Source of the DNA: Acidobacteriota bacterium
GTDB taxonomy: Bacteria > Acidobacteriota > Terriglobia > Bryobacterales > Bryobacteraceae
Length of the DNA: 64,000 nucleotides
Assembly (NCBI GenBank): GCA_016201205.1
Contig: JACQDF010000219.1
Span: 16,113-80,112, forward strand
Direction: 5' to 3'
Under the pieces are notes generated by a model, which did no database searches, was not told the DNA's origin, and saw only the letters and a list, made by a program, of their open reading frames with translations. The position numbers were made by a program, and so were the translations under genes. Shown here piece by piece: positions 32,882-42,948 of the stretch (positions are counted from its first letter, which is position 1; each line of letters begins with the position of its first letter).

Positions 32882-34831
32882 ATGCAATTTCTACTTTTTC
32901 TGCTGCTCACCACCACCGCTTCCGCCGAACCCGTCATCTTGAGCCTCGAGAAATCACCGCACGCCCGCTTGAAGAATGTCCCTCTCTCCGCGGTCCGGAT
33001 CACCAGCGGCTTCTGGGCCGAGCGACGCAGGATCAACGTCGAGCGAAGCATCCCCACCATGCTCGAGCTGCTCGAAGAGCACGGCGTGATGGATAATTTC
33101 CGCCGCCTCAGCGGGCGGAAGAGCGCCGCCCGCCGCGGGCCGCTCTACACGGACTCCGACATCTACAAGTGGATGGAAGCGGTCGGCTTCGTCTTGCAGT
33201 CCGAAGACCATCCGGCGCTCAGAGCCGCCTTCGAACGCCTGACGGAAGACATCCTGGCCGCACAGGAGCCTTCCGGCTACCTCAACACGTACTATCAGGA
33301 CGACCTCCGCTCGAAGCGCTTTACGGAAATGCACCGCGGCCATGAATTGTACTGCCTCGGCCATCTGCTCGAAGCGGCGATCGCCTACTATCGAGCCACT
33401 GGCAACCGCCGCCTGCTGGATGGCGGCATCCGCTTCGTCGAATACCTGCTCAGCGACTTCGGACCGGACAAGCGCCCTCTGCTCGCCGGCCATCCCAACA
33501 TCGAGATGGCGCTCATCGAGCTGTACCGTACCGCAGCCGATAAGCGCTATCTTGATCTGGCCGCCTATATCCTGCGCGGTGACGGTGAAAAGCTGAAGCT
33601 CACGCCCGCGCAGCTTACCTACATGTTCAGCGGCAAGCCCTTCATCGAGCGCACCATTCTGGAAGGGCACGCCGTCCGCGCCGGCTATGCGGCTGCCGGC
33701 GCCGCCGATTACCTGCTGGAAACCGGCGACCCCGCTTACAAGCGCACGCTCGACCTGCTCTGGGACGATCTGGTGCGGCACAAGATGTACGTCACCGGCG
33801 GCATTGGCTCGCGAGCCGAGGGGGAAGCGTTCGGCGAGGCCTACGAATTGCCCAACGCCAGGGCTTACACGGAAAGCTGCGCCGCCATCGCCAACATGAT
33901 GTGGAACTGGCGCATGCTCGCCGCCACCGGCGATGCCAAGTACGCCGACGTCATCGAAACGGCGCTCTACAACTCGATCAACTCCGGCATGTCGCTCGAC
34001 GGCACACTGTACTGCTACCGCAATCCGCTCGAGCTACGCGGCGATGCGAAGGAGAGAATCCGCAATCCGTGGTATAGCACCACCTGCTGTCCGCCGAACC
34101 TCGAGCGCATTCTCGCCTCGCTGCCCGGATATCTCTACTCGACTTCGCAGGAAGGGCTGTACGTGCATCTCTACGAGAACAGCACGCTCAACGGGAAGCT
34201 CGCCGATGGCTCGCCAATCGGCATGACGCAATCGACGCGCTATCCCTGGGAAGGCGGAATCGACATCGCCGTGAACCCGTCGGGGACGAAAGAATTCACG
34301 CTCTTGCTGCGCATCCCGGGATGGGCTGCCGGGGCGCAGCTTAGCGTGAACGGCAAGAGCCTGGGAGCCGTCAAGCCCGGCGAGTACTTCGCCGTGCGGC
34401 GGAACTGGCGGCCCGGCGACCATGTGCGCCTTTCGCTTCCAATGGATGTGCAGCTCCTGGTGGCGCATCCGCTGGTCAAGGAGAATAGCGGCCGCGTCGC
34501 CGTCCGGCGCGGACCGCTCATCTATACACTCGAGCAGACGGATCAGCCTTCGGGCGTGTCCGTGCTGGAAAGCGCGCTGGTTCTTTCTTCGGAGCCCGCG
34601 AAGGATTTCACCGCCGAATTCCGCCAACATCTGCTTGGCGGAGTCGTCGTGCTGAAGCATCGCGGCGCCGCGCCGCCGACGCCCTACGCGCAAATTCCGC
34701 TATACCAGAGTCTGGCCGTGGCGCCGTCGAAACCTGGCAAGCCCGTGGACCTCGTTCTTGTGCCCTACTACACCTTCTCGAACCGCGGCCCGGCCGCCAT
34801 GCAAGTGTGGATGCCTTACTTGCGGCGCTAA
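32882..34831 (+). CDS. GH127 beta-L-arabinofuranosidase-like hydrolase
   Basis: 649 residues with a signal peptide (MQFLLFLLLTTTASA). The family opening V-R-I-T-S-G-F-W-A-E-R and an alpha/alpha barrel with H-R-G-H-E-L-Y-C-L-G-H-L-L-E-A-A-I are present. In GH127 a zinc-bound cysteine acts as nucleophile (Glu338, Cys340, Cys417, Cys418 in Bifidobacterium HypBA1). Here E331, C333, C402 and C403 (TTCCPPN) keep that pattern, so it should be active on beta-L-arabinofuranosides of plant or other glycans. It is secreted and stands alone, converging on an oxidoreductase gene (4-bp overlap). Confidence 0.9.
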   Translation: MQFLLFLLLTTTASAEPVILSLEKSPHARLKNVPLSAVRITSGFWAERRRINVERSIPTMLELLEEHGVMDNFRRLSGRKSAARRGPLYTDSDIYKWMEAVGFVLQSEDHPALRAAFERLTEDILAAQEPSGYLNTYYQDDLRSKRFTEMHRGHELYCLGHLLEAAIAYYRATGNRRLLDGGIRFVEYLLSDFGPDKRPLLAGHPNIEMALIELYRTAADKRYLDLAAYILRGDGEKLKLTPAQLTYMFSGKPFIERTILEGHAVRAGYAAAGAADYLLETGDPAYKRTLDLLWDDLVRHKMYVTGGIGSRAEGEAFGEAYELPNARAYTESCAAIANMMWNWRMLAATGDAKYADVIETALYNSINSGMSLDGTLYCYRNPLELRGDAKERIRNPWYSTTCCPPNLERILASLPGYLYSTSQEGLYVHLYENSTLNGKLADGSPIGMTQSTRYPWEGGIDIAVNPSGTKEFTLLLRIPGWAAGAQLSVNGKSLGAVKPGEYFAVRRNWRPGDHVRLSLPMDVQLLVAHPLVKENSGRVAVRRGPLIYTLEQTDQPSGVSVLESALVLSSEPAKDFTAEFRQHLLGGVVVLKHRGAAPPTPYAQIPLYQSLAVAPSKPGKPVDLVLVPYYTFSNRGPAAMQVWMPYLRR

Positions 34832-36012
34832 ACACGCTCCATCCGCCGCGCCTGCTGATTCCACTGAATCCGCCGTCCCGTCTTCAGCGACTCCATGGCC
34901 ATGCACAGCACAATGTTGGTCGACTGACCCATCTCGATGGTCGCGTTCGGATCCTGGCGCGTCCTGACGCATTCGAGGAAATTTCGGATGTGGGCCCGCG
35001 CCGCGCCATTGAAAGCGTCCGGCCGCCGCACCTCGGATTCCGGCTTCAAATCCACAGCCTTCGGGTTTTCGCGGAACAGAGCGTACGATTCACGCCCCAT
35101 GTCCAGCCGCGCCCTGCTCCCGTGAAACTGCTTCATCTGATCGTTGATGGCCGCATAACGCATCGCCTGATAGCCGAGTGTAAACACCGCCAGGTAGCCT
35201 TCCGGGTACTCGACCGACATCGTGCACGTCTCCGGAACCTCCGCGCCGGCGATATTCGGCCGGACTGCGCTCGCCGTCACCGCCACCGGATGCGTCGAGT
35301 TCATGAACCAGTGGATGGCGTCCATGACGTGGGCCGCCTGGCCCACCAGCAAGCCGCCTGAATAATCCCAGAACCAATACCAGTTGAAGAACCGCTCCGG
35401 CGAGAGGTCGCGCTTCTCCGTGTTGCCGAGCCACTCGGTCCAATCGAGCTTGCCCTGCAAGCTGGCCTTGCGAAACGCCGCCGTGTGGTTGTACCACCAA
35501 CTGTTCACCAGCCGCACTTTGCCGAGCACGCCGGAGTCCATGATCTTCTTGCCCTCGAGGAACAGATCGAAGCTGCGCCGCTGCGTTCCCACTTGCACCA
35601 CGCGCCTGGTGCGACGCACCGCTTCGATCATGCGAAAGCCATCCTCGATGGTGTGCGCCAGCGGCTTTTCGACGTACACGTCTTTGCCGGCCTGGACGGC
35701 GTCGATCGTCATCTGGGCGTGCCAGTGGTCCGGCGTCGCAATCACCACGATGCCGAGCGACTTGTCGTCGAGCAGACGCCGGTAGTTGCCGTAGGGTTTC
35801 GCTCCGCTGGAAGCCACTCTGAGTCCGGCTTGCAGATTCGGCTCATACACGTCGCAAACGGCCGCCATCTCGACGCCGATTTCCTTGAATTCTCCGGTCA
35901 GGTAGCGGCCGCGGCCGCCCGCTCCGATGATCGCACCCCGGATACGGTCCTGGGCCGCAAGAGCCATGCCGGCCGCCGCGGTTGTGATTGCAGTTCTGCG
36001 ATGGATTGCCAT
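34828..36012 (-). CDS. Gfo/Idh/MocA-family oxidoreductase, Tat-exported type
   Basis: 394 residues from ATG 36012 (MAIHRRTAITTAAAGMALAAQ, a short Tat-like leader with RR). The NAD(P)-binding motif is A-I-I-G-A-G-G-R-G, and the family signature E-K-P-L-A-H-T-I (about 140) supplies the catalytic Lys region. The C-terminal domain has the D-Y-S-G-G-L-L-V-G-Q-A-A-H-V-M-D segment. Such paralogs are numerous in Solibacter-like genomes and oxidise or epimerise sugars or inositols; the substrate is not known. It may cooperate with the GH127 enzyme next to it. Confidence 0.88.
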   Translation of the reverse strand: MAIHRRTAITTAAAGMALAAQDRIRGAIIGAGGRGRYLTGEFKEIGVEMAAVCDVYEPNLQAGLRVASSGAKPYGNYRRLLDDKSLGIVVIATPDHWHAQMTIDAVQAGKDVYVEKPLAHTIEDGFRMIEAVRRTRRVVQVGTQRRSFDLFLEGKKIMDSGVLGKVRLVNSWWYNHTAAFRKASLQGKLDWTEWLGNTEKRDLSPERFFNWYWFWDYSGGLLVGQAAHVMDAIHWFMNSTHPVAVTASAVRPNIAGAEVPETCTMSVEYPEGYLAVFTLGYQAMRYAAINDQMKQFHGSRARLDMGRESYALFRENPKAVDLKPESEVRRPDAFNGAARAHIRNFLECVRTRQDPNATIEMGQSTNIVLCMAMESLKTGRRIQWNQQARRMERV

Positions 36013-36043
36013 AGGTCGATTGTGGCGCAGACTTCCCGTATAT

Positions 36044-38857
36044 TCAAAGGACGCTGGCCTGGAGAGTTTCACGCCGCAGCCACTCCTCGAGCTTATCCGG
36101 CCGCAGCGGGCCGCCGATCCAGTGTCCCTGCGCCTTGTGGCAGCCCAGATCGCGCAACAACTCCAACTGCCGTGCATTCTCGACGCCTTCCGCGGTCACC
36201 TCGAGCCCGATATTGCGCGCCAGCTCGAGAATGGTCTTCACCAGCGTCCGTGCTTCGGAGGACTCGTTCATTTCCGCGACGAAAGAGGGGGCGATCTTCA
36301 GCGCCTGGACCGGAATCCAGCGCAGGTAGCTCAGCGAAGAGTACCCCGTGCCGAAATCGTCCAGCGACAGACGCACTCCCATCTCGCGCAGCCGCTCCAG
36401 CTTCTGCCGGGCGGCGGCGACGTTCTCCATGATGGCGCTTTCGGTCAGCTCCAGCTCGAGCAGGCACGGCGGCAGCCCGCTTTCGGCCAGGGCGGCTGCC
36501 ACTGTGTCCACAACATCAGGACGTGCAAACTGCTTTGGAGATACATTCACGGAGATGCGCACGCCTTCCTGTCCCTGACTCCAGGCGGCCGCCCACCGGC
36601 ATGCGTCTCTGAGCACCCAGGCGCCGATGGAAGCGATCATCCCGCACTCCTCGGCGATGGGAATGAATCGCGACGGCGGCACGCGGCCCAGCGTGGGGTG
36701 CTGCCATGTCAGCAGCACCTCGAATCCCGCCAGCGGCTGGCGGCTCTCCTGAATATTGCGAATGGGCTGGAAGGAAAGCTCCAGTTCACCCCTCTCGGGC
36801 GCCTGCCTCAACGCGTGCTCGATCTCGAGCCGCGAGGCGTGCCGTCTCTCAAGTTCCGGCGCGAAGCAGGCCAGATCGTTCTTGCCGCTTCTCTTCACCT
36901 GGTACATCGCCATATCGGCGTTGGCGAGCAGCGTTTCCGAGCGGCCGTTGAGCGGATCCAGACTGATGCCGATGCTCGCCGTGACGTACAGCACTCTCCC
37001 ATCCCAGTCGATCGGGGCGCGCAATGAGTCCAGCAGCGCCTGCGCCCGCCCGCGGACTTGCCTGGCGTCTGTCACCGGACGCAATACCGCCACGAATTCG
37101 TCCCCGCCGATTCGCGCGCACTGCTCTCCTTCCTTCAGCCATGCCCGAAGACGGGCCGCGGTTGCCCGCAACACGGCATCGCCGGCGGCGTGCCCGAGAT
37201 GGTCGTTGATCTGCTTGAAGCGGTCCAGGTCGACAAAGACCGCGGCCATTCGATGTTCCGGGATCGCTGTTGTGTTCCACTCATCGAGCGCCCGCACCAG
37301 CGCGTCCCGGTTTGGCAGCCCGGTGAGCACGTCGTGACGCGCCTGATAGGCGAGTGTGTCCGTCAGCCGCCGGCGCTCGATGGCGATCGCCGCCAGTTGC
37401 GCCGCCCGCTCGATCAATTCCCGGTCCAGCCGCCGCGGCTCGATGGCCAGCCTGGTATACACGACCAGCAATCCCAGCAGCTCGCCGGCGCCGGAGAGAA
37501 TCGGGCTCGCGCCGCCCGCGAGCCAGCAGTACTCATGCAGGCCGCTCCGCTTCCCCTCGGGGCCGCATTTCGGAGACGCTGTCTGGAAGATCTCCGTCTG
37601 CCGGCGAGCCGCCGCTGAAAGGCAGCAGCCCTCGACATACACGATGGCCGCCTCCTGCATCTTGGGGCGGAAATCCCGCGGCATCGACGGCGCCGCCACA
37701 CAACTGAGCGTCCCATTCCGCTCCAGGCTGATCGAGGCCGTCAAATCCGGCGCCTGCCGCTCCACCAGCAACGCGATCTGCTCCAGAATCGCATCCAGCG
37801 GCTGGTCTTTTGCCACCATCTCCAGAATCCGGCCGCGATCCCTGTCCGACACCTCGGATCGCCGTCTGGCCTCGCGCATCCGCTCTTCCTGGATCGATCG
37901 CCCGATGCCCTTCGCCATCAGCTCGATCACTTCCGCTTCGTGTGAGGTGTACGGAATCCGCCTCTGGTGGGGAGAGGCGAAGCTGAGCACGCCGAACGGC
38001 TCGCCATCCACCAGGATCGGCGCTCCAATGTAGGACGACGGACCCCACGAGGTGTAGTACTTCCTGCCGTCAAACAATGGATCGGCGCTGACCGACTCAC
38101 AGAGCACGGTTCTCTGCTCTTTCACCACAACGCCCGAGAAGTCGCGGTCCGTCTCGAACACCATGCCGCCGGACGGTGCAGGCTCGCCCGCAAGCGCCGC
38201 GCGGAGGCCGGCGTAGCGGCCCCGCAACTGTGTCACCGCTCCACTGGTCATCCCGAAGATCGCTCTGCCTGCCTCCAGATAGTCGGCCAGAAGCTGGTCG
38301 AGCGACTCGTAGTGGGTCGTGCTCAGGCGGTGCAACTGCCGCAAGTCTTCTCCGTATTTTGCCAGCTCCAAAGTTTTTTCCAGGAGTTGTTCCTGCACTT
38401 CCAGGCGCTCGGTCTCGCGCTCCGACTCCAGCTCCAGACCGGCTTGCCTGGCCAGCTCATTCAACTGCTGAGCCTGCGCCGGCAGCGGAGTGTAAGGCTG
38501 GGCGCGGGCGGCCAGCAGGATTCCTGTTGTTCTGCCGCTTCCGGAAACCGGCGATGCCACACAGGACAGAAGCTGTCCCGGCGGTCCCGTGAAACGCCAA
38601 TCCTCACGCACATCCGCCACACACTGGTAATGATCACGTCCCTTGACGCGCCACAGTCTTTCCGCCATCGCCTGCAACTCGCTGGCGTCCACCTCGGGCA
38701 AGGCGAACCCGCATCGCGAGCGGAGCCCGGCATCCTGGGCAACAAACAGGGCCGCCGCTGGAGCTTCAAAAAGCTGCGCCGCACGCATGACGATCTGCTC
38801 CAAACGATGCTCGCGCGGCTCGCGGTCCTCAAAAGCGACACTGGTTGCTGCACGCAT
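36044..38857 (-). CDS. GAF-GGDEF-EAL cyclic-di-GMP protein
   Basis: 937 residues. Three GAF-like regions (about 1-160, 180-330, 350-490) are joined by coiled coils, then a GGDEF domain with the intact R-I-G-G-D-E-F motif (about 605) and an EAL-type domain. In the EAL domain the signature is F-E-V-L-L-T-W instead of EALLRW, but D-D-F-G-T-G-Y-S-S-L is complete. The A-to-V change may lower hydrolysis or be neutral. Thus the protein could make and degrade c-di-GMP in response to a bound ligand. There is no membrane segment. Confidence 0.9.
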   Translation of the reverse strand: MRAATSVAFEDREPREHRLEQIVMRAAQLFEAPAAALFVAQDAGLRSRCGFALPEVDASELQAMAERLWRVKGRDHYQCVADVREDWRFTGPPGQLLSCVASPVSGSGRTTGILLAARAQPYTPLPAQAQQLNELARQAGLELESERETERLEVQEQLLEKTLELAKYGEDLRQLHRLSTTHYESLDQLLADYLEAGRAIFGMTSGAVTQLRGRYAGLRAALAGEPAPSGGMVFETDRDFSGVVVKEQRTVLCESVSADPLFDGRKYYTSWGPSSYIGAPILVDGEPFGVLSFASPHQRRIPYTSHEAEVIELMAKGIGRSIQEERMREARRRSEVSDRDRGRILEMVAKDQPLDAILEQIALLVERQAPDLTASISLERNGTLSCVAAPSMPRDFRPKMQEAAIVYVEGCCLSAAARRQTEIFQTASPKCGPEGKRSGLHEYCWLAGGASPILSGAGELLGLLVVYTRLAIEPRRLDRELIERAAQLAAIAIERRRLTDTLAYQARHDVLTGLPNRDALVRALDEWNTTAIPEHRMAAVFVDLDRFKQINDHLGHAAGDAVLRATAARLRAWLKEGEQCARIGGDEFVAVLRPVTDARQVRGRAQALLDSLRAPIDWDGRVLYVTASIGISLDPLNGRSETLLANADMAMYQVKRSGKNDLACFAPELERRHASRLEIEHALRQAPERGELELSFQPIRNIQESRQPLAGFEVLLTWQHPTLGRVPPSRFIPIAEECGMIASIGAWVLRDACRWAAAWSQGQEGVRISVNVSPKQFARPDVVDTVAAALAESGLPPCLLELELTESAIMENVAAARQKLERLREMGVRLSLDDFGTGYSSLSYLRWIPVQALKIAPSFVAEMNESSEARTLVKTILELARNIGLEVTAEGVENARQLELLRDLGCHKAQGHWIGGPLRPDKLEEWLRRETLQASVL

Positions 38858-38939
38858 GCTGGGTGCGTTGTTGTTACCAGTGTGCGGGAAAGCACGGGCC
38901 GTTCTCTATTAGACCGGGTAGATGGTACGTACTGGAACT

Positions 38940-40337
38940 TCAAAACTCGGCGTGCCCCGGCGTCCGTGGGAACGGAATCACGTCCCGGATATTCTTCATC
39001 CCGGTTACATACATCATCATGCGCTCGAAGCCCAGCCCGAAGCCGGAGTGCGGCACGCCGCCAAAGCGCCGCAGGTCGAGGTACCACCAGTAGTTCTCCT
39101 CCGGCAGGCGGTGCTCGCGCAGCTTCTCGAGCAGCACGTCCAGCCGCTCTTCCCTCTGGCTCCCGCCGATGATCTCCCCGATCCCCGGCGCCAGCACGTC
39201 CATTGCCCGCACCGTCTTGCCATCGTCGTTGGATCGCATGTAAAACGCCTTGATCCGCGCGGGATAGTCGGTGACGATCACTGGCCGCTTGAAAATCTCT
39301 TCCGTCAGGTAGCGCTCATGCTCGCTCTGCAAGTCCGAGCCCCAGCTCACCGGAAATTCCCATTGCCGGCCCGACTTCTCGAGGATTTCGACCGCCTGGG
39401 TGTACGGCAGGCGGGCGAATTCGCTTCCGGCGACGTTCTCGAGCGTCGCCAGCAGGCTTGGCTCATAGCGCTGGTTAAAGAACTCCAGATCCGGCCGGCA
39501 ATGTTCCATCACGTAGCTGATCAGATACTTGAGAAATTCCTCCGCCAACTGCTGGTTGCCCTCGAGATCGCAAAACGCCATCTCCGGCTCGATCATCCAG
39601 AACTCGGCCAGGTGACGCGGCGTGTTCGAATTCTCCGCGCGGAACGTCGGGCCGAATGTATACACGTTGGTGAACGCCAGCGCGAAGATCTCCGCCTCGA
39701 GCTGCCCGCTCACGGTAAGATAAGCCGGCTTCGAGAAAAAATCCTTGGTGTAATCGATCCGGCCGCCGTTCTCCGGCGAACGCGGCGGATTGGCGACGTC
39801 CAGCGTCGTCACCTGGAACATGGCGCCGGCGCCCTCGGCATCCGATGTCGTCAGGATCGGCGCATGCACATACAGGAATCCACGCTCCTGGAAGAATTTG
39901 TGGATGGCGTACGCCAGCGCGTTCCGGACGCGGAAGACGGCGCCGAAGGTGTTACTACGCGGGCGGAAGTGACCGAACTCGCGCAGCGTTTCCAGATTGT
40001 GCCGCTTCTTCTGGAGCGGATAGGTCTCCGGAGGCGACGCGCCGATCACCTCGAGCGTTTCGGCCCGCAGCTCGACCGCCTGCCCTTTGCCCGGCGATTC
40101 CACCATCTCGCCCGACACGCGAACCGCCGCCCCCGTGGTCGCCTTCGCCAGCGTCTCCTCGACGGTTTTGCCCGCCTCTAAGACGATTTGCAGGTCCGGA
40201 AACGAGGAGCCGTCATTGATCTGAATGAAGTGGACGCCCTTGCTGTCCCGGCGCGTCTTGATCCAGCCGTGCGCCGTCGCCTTCGTTCCAGGCGGCAGCG
40301 CCAGCAAATGCCTGATGGTCCGTTCTCCGCGAATCAT
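38940..40337 (-). CDS. asnS: Asparaginyl-tRNA synthetase
   Basis: 465 residues from ATG 40337. The N-terminal OB-fold ([13 protein letters not shown]) binds the anticodon. The class II motif 2 ([19 protein letters not shown]) and motif 3 ([11 protein letters not shown]) are complete. The motif-2 loop [15 protein letters not shown] is that of AsnRS rather than AspRS. It attaches asparagine to tRNA-Asn. It is a stand-alone housekeeping gene. Confidence 0.95.
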   Translation of the reverse strand: MIRGERTIRHLLALPPGTKATAHGWIKTRRDSKGVHFIQINDGSSFPDLQIVLEAGKTVEETLAKATTGAAVRVSGEMVESPGKGQAVELRAETLEVIGASPPETYPLQKKRHNLETLREFGHFRPRSNTFGAVFRVRNALAYAIHKFFQERGFLYVHAPILTTSDAEGAGAMFQVTTLDVANPPRSPENGGRIDYTKDFFSKPAYLTVSGQLEAEIFALAFTNVYTFGPTFRAENSNTPRHLAEFWMIEPEMAFCDLEGNQQLAEEFLKYLISYVMEHCRPDLEFFNQRYEPSLLATLENVAGSEFARLPYTQAVEILEKSGRQWEFPVSWGSDLQSEHERYLTEEIFKRPVIVTDYPARIKAFYMRSNDDGKTVRAMDVLAPGIGEIIGGSQREERLDVLLEKLREHRLPEENYWWYLDLRRFGGVPHSGFGLGFERMMMYVTGMKNIRDVIPFPRTPGHAEF

Positions 40338-40377
40338 TCCATCTTCAATTATGCAGGCGCCGCGCCTGGTCCGGCTC

Positions 40378-40824
40378 CTATTCCACCTGGCCGCGGAAGC
40401 GCTGCTCGATGTGCGACCTCACGCCCTGATGCAACCGCTCCAGCTTATCCTTCTGGGGCTGGCTCAGCGAGTTGTAGAACTTCGCCATGTTCTTCAGATG
40501 ATTGGCCGCCATTTGCGACACCACCGGTCCGATGCTGCCGGCGATCTGTTGCAGCTCGGCTTCGGACTTGCCGGCTCTCACCGCTGACCGCGCCTGCTCG
40601 AACGTCTGCCTGAGCTCGGCCGCGTAGGGCTCATTGGCCGTCCGCACCGATTCAAACAGCGCCTTCGCCTGCTCTTTCTGCTGCGCCGTCAGATCCAGAT
40701 AGTCCGACAGGAACTGGAGCCCGCGCTCACCACGGCCGTTCCGGCCGAAACGCCCTGGGCCGGCCTGCGCCCATAGCATCCCCGCCGTCGCCGCCGCCGC
40801 CAAACAAATTGCTGTGAATTTCAT
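40378..40824 (-). CDS. Spy/CpxP-like periplasmic stress protein
   Basis: 148 residues with a signal peptide ([20 protein letters not shown]). The helical domain contains [11 protein letters not shown], an LTxxQ motif, and later [10 protein letters not shown], the two repeats that define the CpxP/Spy/zinc-resistance family. These proteins act as periplasmic chaperones or sensors of envelope stress. The gene is divergent from a CpxR/CpxA-like pair, and the shared intergenic region has CpxR-type boxes, so it is probably both a target and a modulator of that system. Confidence 0.85.
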   Translation of the reverse strand: MKFTAICLAAAATAGMLWAQAGPGRFGRNGRGERGLQFLSDYLDLTAQQKEQAKALFESVRTANEPYAAELRQTFEQARSAVRAGKSEAELQQIAGSIGPVVSQMAANHLKNMAKFYNSLSQPQKDKLERLHQGVRSHIEQRFRGQVE

Positions 40825-40884
40825 GGAACTGAATCCTCCTGTCTTGAGACTAAGCAGCAGAACTTAAGGCGGTATTGCGCCGGT

Positions 40885-40899
40885 GTAAATCTTTGCAAA
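40885..40899 (+). promoter_or_regulatory. CpxR-type box, plus strand
   Basis: GTAAA then five bases then GCAAA, one base away from the GTAAA-N5-GTAAA consensus of E. coli CpxR. It lies between the divergent spy-like and response-regulator genes. Confidence 0.6.
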
Positions 40900-40905
40900 T
40901 TCGTC

Positions 40906-40920
40906 TTTACGAATCTTTAC
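40906..40920 (-). promoter_or_regulatory. CpxR-type box, minus strand
   Basis: On the minus strand the site is a perfect GTAAA-N5-GTAAA. It is 86 bp upstream of the spy-like start and 35 bp from the response regulator start on the other side, suitable for activation of the former and autoregulation of the latter. Confidence 0.68.
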
Positions 40921-40954
40921 GAACCGGATCGCAGCCCCATGGTACGCTGAGGCC

Positions 40955-41644
40955 GTGCGAGTGTTGCTCATCGACGACGACGTGGAACTCTGCCGCCTGC
41001 TCGAAGAGTACTTGCGCCGCGAAGGTTTCGAGGTTGAATCCGTTCACGATGGCTCGGCCGGTCTCGACGCCGCCCTCTCGGGAAATTCGGACATCGCCAT
41101 CCTTGACGTCGGGCTGCCCAGGCTGGACGGCTTTGGCGTGCTTCGCATGCTGCGCGGGACGAGCCGCCTCCCGGTCCTCATGCTGACCGCCCACGGGGAA
41201 GACGTGGACCGCATTGTGGGCCTCGAGCTCGGGGCCGATGACTATCTGCCCAAGCCGTTCAACCCGCGCGAGCTGACGGCCCGCCTGCGAGCGATTCTGC
41301 GACGCCTCGAGCCGCGGCCGGAGGCCCGCGCGGAACGCCTCGAGATCAACGGCGTGCGCCTCGATTGCGCGTCCCGCGAGGTCGCCTGCGACGGCCGCCG
41401 CATCGACCTGACAACCCTCGAATTCGCGATTCTGCACGCTTTGATGCAGTCCGCCGGCCGCGTCCTTTCCCGCGACGGTCTGATGGAAGCGCTCTACGAG
41501 CGAAAAGCGACGCCGTTTGACCGCGCCATCGATGTCCACATCAGCCACCTGCGCAGGAAACTCGAATCCGGCCGCACGCTCATCCGCACCATTCGTGGCG
41601 TCGGCTATCAGTTTTGCCGCAGCGAAGAGGAGGCCGCCGAATGA
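40955..41644 (+). CDS. cpxR: OmpR-family response regulator, CpxR-like
   Basis: 229 residues from GTG 40955. The receiver domain has the acidic pair D8-D9, the phosphorylation site D51 (I-L-D-V-G-L-P) and K100 (Y-L-P-K-P-F). The C-terminal winged helix reads L-T-T-L-E-F-A-I-L-H-A-L, F-D-R-A-I-D-V-H-I-S-H-L-R-R-K-L and I-R-G-V-G-Y-Q-F. Overlap with the kinase start (ATGA), the spy-like neighbour and the GTAAA boxes together support the CpxR name, though it rests on context. Confidence 0.88.
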   Translation: MRVLLIDDDVELCRLLEEYLRREGFEVESVHDGSAGLDAALSGNSDIAILDVGLPRLDGFGVLRMLRGTSRLPVLMLTAHGEDVDRIVGLELGADDYLPKPFNPRELTARLRAILRRLEPRPEARAERLEINGVRLDCASREVACDGRRIDLTTLEFAILHALMQSAGRVLSRDGLMEALYERKATPFDRAIDVHISHLRRKLESGRTLIRTIRGVGYQFCRSEEEAAE

Positions 41645-42930
41645 GGTCGCTGTTCTCGAAGATTCTGCTGTGGCTGGTGGCGACGGCAATGATCACCGGC
41701 GTGGGCGCGGTGGTGGTCACGTTCCTGGCGACACCCAAGGTGCTGCGTGATGGGCCGTGGCCGGGGCGCGCGGTGCGGTTCTATGCCGAAGAGGCGTGGC
41801 GCAGCTACGAATCCGGCGGCAAAGCGGAGCTGGCGGAGTATCTCGAGAGGCTCCGCGAGACGGCCGTGATGGAAGGACACCTCACCGATGCGAACGGACG
41901 CGACCTGGTGGACGGCAGGGATCTGTCCGCCGTTGTTGAGAAGCTGCATCGCAGCCGCTACCTGCTGGCCTCGCACCAGGGACGCCTCATCACCGGGAGG
42001 CTCACTGGCAACGGGCGTGTGGTGTTTCTGCTCTACCTGCCGCGACGCCTGAGCAGCTTCCCGCTGGTGCTCCCGCATCAGTTTTGGGTGGCCGGCTCCG
42101 CCGTTCTGCTGTGCTACCTGCTGGCGCGGTATCTGACGAATCCGCTGCGCCGGCTCCAGGAGGCAGCCGACCGGCTCGGCAAAGGAGACCTTCGCACGCG
42201 CGTTTCCGTCGAGCGCAAAGACGAGTTGGGCCGGCTGGCCGCGTCCTTCAACCAGATGGCGGAACGTATCGAGAATCTCGTCCAATCGCAGCAGCGGCTG
42301 CTCACCGATGTCTCGCACGAGATCCGCTCTCCGCTCACGCGGCTCAGCGTCGCCGTCGAGCTGGCCCGCTCGAGCGGCGCTCCGAAGCGCGAGCTCGACA
42401 TCATCCAGCAGCAGGCGGACCGGCTGAACACATTGGTCAGCAGCCTGCTCCAGGTCACACGCGCGGAAATGAATCCGGTATCGCTCAAGCGCGAACCGGT
42501 GAACCTGCTGGCGCTCGCCAGGGAGCTCGCCGATGCGTGTGGCGTCGAAGCGCGGGCCAGTGGCTGCTCGATCCGCGTCGAGGGTCCGGAAAACTGCGCG
42601 GTGAACGCGGACGCCGAGCTGCTGCGCCGGGCGGTCGAGAACGTCCTCCGCAACGCCGTCCGGCATGCTCCCAGGGACACCGCCGTCGAGGTGCGCATCC
42701 AGCCGGGCGGTCGCATCACCATCCGCGACTCCGGGCCGGGCGTTCCGGAACAATCGCTGCCCTTCTTGTTTGACGCTTTCTATCGCGTGGAAGGGCAGGC
42801 CGCCGCCGGCGCCGGCCTGGGGCTCTCGATCGCCAAACGCGCCGTCGAATTGCACCGCGGCGCCATCTCGGCGCGCAACGCCAGCCCCGGCCTCGAAGTC
42901 ACCCTGGAATTGCCGGAATCACGGCCTTGA
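41641..42930 (+). CDS. cpxA: Sensor histidine kinase, CpxA-like
   Basis: 429 residues from ATG 41641. Two membrane helices (L-L-W-L-V-A-T-A-M-I-T-G-V-G-A-V-V-V and W-V-A-G-S-A-V-L-L-C-Y-L-L-A) flank a periplasmic sensor of about 115 residues. A HAMP domain, the H-box with H226 (D-V-S-H-E-I-R-S-P-L) and an ATPase domain with N-V-L-R-N-A-V, D-S-G-P-G-V and G-L-G-L-S-I-A-K follow. It should phosphorylate the CpxR-like regulator in response to envelope stress, with the Spy-like protein as possible ligand. Confidence 0.9.
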   Translation: MRSLFSKILLWLVATAMITGVGAVVVTFLATPKVLRDGPWPGRAVRFYAEEAWRSYESGGKAELAEYLERLRETAVMEGHLTDANGRDLVDGRDLSAVVEKLHRSRYLLASHQGRLITGRLTGNGRVVFLLYLPRRLSSFPLVLPHQFWVAGSAVLLCYLLARYLTNPLRRLQEAADRLGKGDLRTRVSVERKDELGRLAASFNQMAERIENLVQSQQRLLTDVSHEIRSPLTRLSVAVELARSSGAPKRELDIIQQQADRLNTLVSSLLQVTRAEMNPVSLKREPVNLLALARELADACGVEARASGCSIRVEGPENCAVNADAELLRRAVENVLRNAVRHAPRDTAVEVRIQPGGRITIRDSGPGVPEQSLPFLFDAFYRVEGQAAAGAGLGLSIAKRAVELHRGAISARNASPGLEVTLELPESRP

Positions 42931-42948
42931 AGGCTGTTCTGCCACTCT

